Source: Eubacterium sp. | GTDB lineage: Bacteria; Bacillota; Clostridia; Oscillospirales; Acutalibacteraceae | Assembly (NCBI GenBank): GCA_017543725.1 | Contig: JAFYFO010000170.1 | Location: 1-6,480, forward strand | Direction: 5' to 3' | Length of the DNA stretch: 6,480 bases | In this document: piece after piece, positions 6,014 to 6,480 of the stretch | Layout: every line of letters starts with the position of its first letter | How positions within the stretch are numbered: the stretch's first letter is position 1 | Made by a program: the position numbers and the translations under genes | The notes under the pieces: model-generated | Told to the model about the DNA's origin: nothing | What the model saw: only the letters and a program-made list of their open reading frames with translations | The model's database searches: none

Positions 6014-6045
6014 AATTCTTAATTCTTAAATCTTAATTCTTAATT
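6014..6045 (-). repeat. Terminal inverted repeat, iolD side
   Basis: Four heptamers AATTAAG, AATTAAG, ATTTAAG, AATTAAG plus AATT, read on the minus strand. It is the partner of 5502-5533. Because 7 is one more than a multiple of 3, the successive TAA triplets fall in all three forward reading frames upstream of the element's gene. Confidence 0.88.
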
Positions 6046-6059
6046 GCAAAAACAACTAA

Positions 6060-6480
6060 TTAATAATCAAATGTTTTTGCAATGTTTTCCTGCATATCTT
6101 TATATGCTGCGGCAACGGTTTCGCTCTTTGAAACTTCGGCAACGCCAACACGCCACCAACTTTCAAAGCCTGGTGTCATTGTTTTGGGAAGAACTTTGAT
6201 ATCGAAAACAACTGATTTTGTTTGTTTCTTAGCGTCTTCAAGAGCCGCTCTGAGTTCTGCTGAATTATGTATTGAATAACCTTTTGCGCCGTAGCCTTCG
6301 GCAATTTTTGCAAAATCGACGGTCATATCCTCGCCGTCGAGCATTCCCGTTTCGGGATTTCTTGCTCTGAAAACAGTTCCGAAGGTATCTGTTCCCTGAT
6401 TGTTCTGAAGATTTTCAATACAACCCCAGCCGAGATTATCGAAGAGGCAAACGTTAATCTTCAAGCCCTCCTGAAGAGCG
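6060..6480 (-). CDS. iolD: 3D-(3,5/4)-trihydroxycyclohexane-1,2-dione hydrolase (IolD), C-terminal part
   Basis: The last 139 codons of a protein usually of about 640 residues; the start lies beyond the right edge. IolD is a thiamine-diphosphate-dependent enzyme that opens the ring of the dione made by IolE to give 5-deoxy-glucuronate (EC 3.7.1.22). The fragment holds the end of the TPP-binding domain: ALQEGLKINVCLFDN, then GCIENLQ, FGTVFRARN, DGEDMTVDFAKIAEGYGAKG, and the highly characteristic DIKVLPKTMTPGFESWWRVG followed by VAEVSKSETV. The TTG at 6464, with a GGAGGG before it, is internal and not a start, since the frame and the family similarity continue upstream. iolE follows on the same strand, separated by the inserted element. 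Confidence 0.94.
   Translation of the reverse strand, partial: ALQEGLKINVCLFDNLGWGCIENLQNNQGTDTFGTVFRARNPETGMLDGEDMTVDFAKIAEGYGAKGYSIHNSAELRAALEDAKKQTKSVVFDIKVLPKTMTPGFESWWRVGVAEVSKSETVAAAYKDMQENIAKTFDY

Larger units (their letters stand above)
5502..6045 (-). mobile_element. Putative 544-base insertion element carrying a four-helix-bundle (S23/IVP) gene
   Basis: The segment is bounded by 32-base inverted repeats and splits iolD from iolE. Without it the gap between those genes would be about 30 bases, normal for an operon. Inside, read on the minus strand, are the left repeat, a GC-rich hairpin, the 120-residue gene, a third heptamer copy at the gene's stop codon, and an 80-base A+T-rich tail. 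There is no transposase, so movement would need help in trans or an RNA-level route. No long target duplication is seen; the palindromic AATT at each outer end could itself be a 4-base duplication. The boundaries are read from the repeats and have not been compared with an empty site. Confidence 0.6.

Noticed and set aside
6060..6464. Complete small gene starting at TTG 6464 behind GGAGGG
   Set aside because: The frame stays open to the window edge and the upstream codons (ALQEG) match IolD, so this is the end of iolD.

Overview
The window looks like chromosome of a Gram-positive anaerobe of the class Clostridia, probably an uncultured gut lineage. This rests on A+T-rich DNA, A-purine Shine-Dalgarno sites of the AAGGAGG type, sigma-A promoters with TTGNNN/TATAAT boxes (several with an extended -10), and U-tract intrinsic terminators. 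The species cannot be fixed from the sequence alone.

Layout. (1) Positions 1-1790, minus strand: a two-gene unit of a class I aspartate aminotransferase of the Asp_aminotransf/MocR-like subgroup and a TIM-barrel sugar-phosphate isomerase/epimerase that runs off the left edge. The two overlap by one base (TAATG). (2) 1791-1997: divergent promoter region. (3) 1998-3137, plus strand: TRAM-less rRNA uracil-C5 methyltransferase of the RlmD/RumA family. It ends in a bidirectional terminator shared with the convergent next gene. (4) 3160-3741, minus: small membrane-anchored protein of unknown function. (5) 3829-4503, minus: alpha/beta hydrolase with its own extended -10 promoter. (6) 4586-6480, minus: end of a myo-inositol catabolic operon, with iolD (C-terminal part) followed by iolE and a terminator. 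IolE dehydrates scyllo-inosose to the trihydroxycyclohexane-dione that IolD then hydrolyses, so these are consecutive pathway steps.

The most striking item is between iolD and iolE. Removing positions 5502-6045 would leave an ordinary operonic gap of about 30 bases. The 544-base segment is bounded by 32-base terminal inverted repeats (28 of 32 positions match), each made of about four and a half copies of an AATTAAG-type heptamer. It carries one gene, a 120-residue four-helix-bundle protein of the 23S rRNA intervening-sequence (S23/IVP, Avd-like) family, plus a GC-rich hairpin. This reads as a small insertion element. In the polycistronic transcript its ends could pair to form a long stem with the gene in the loop, much like the intervening sequences that carry this protein family in some 23S rRNAs. 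No tRNA, rRNA, CRISPR array, transposase or integrase is visible.
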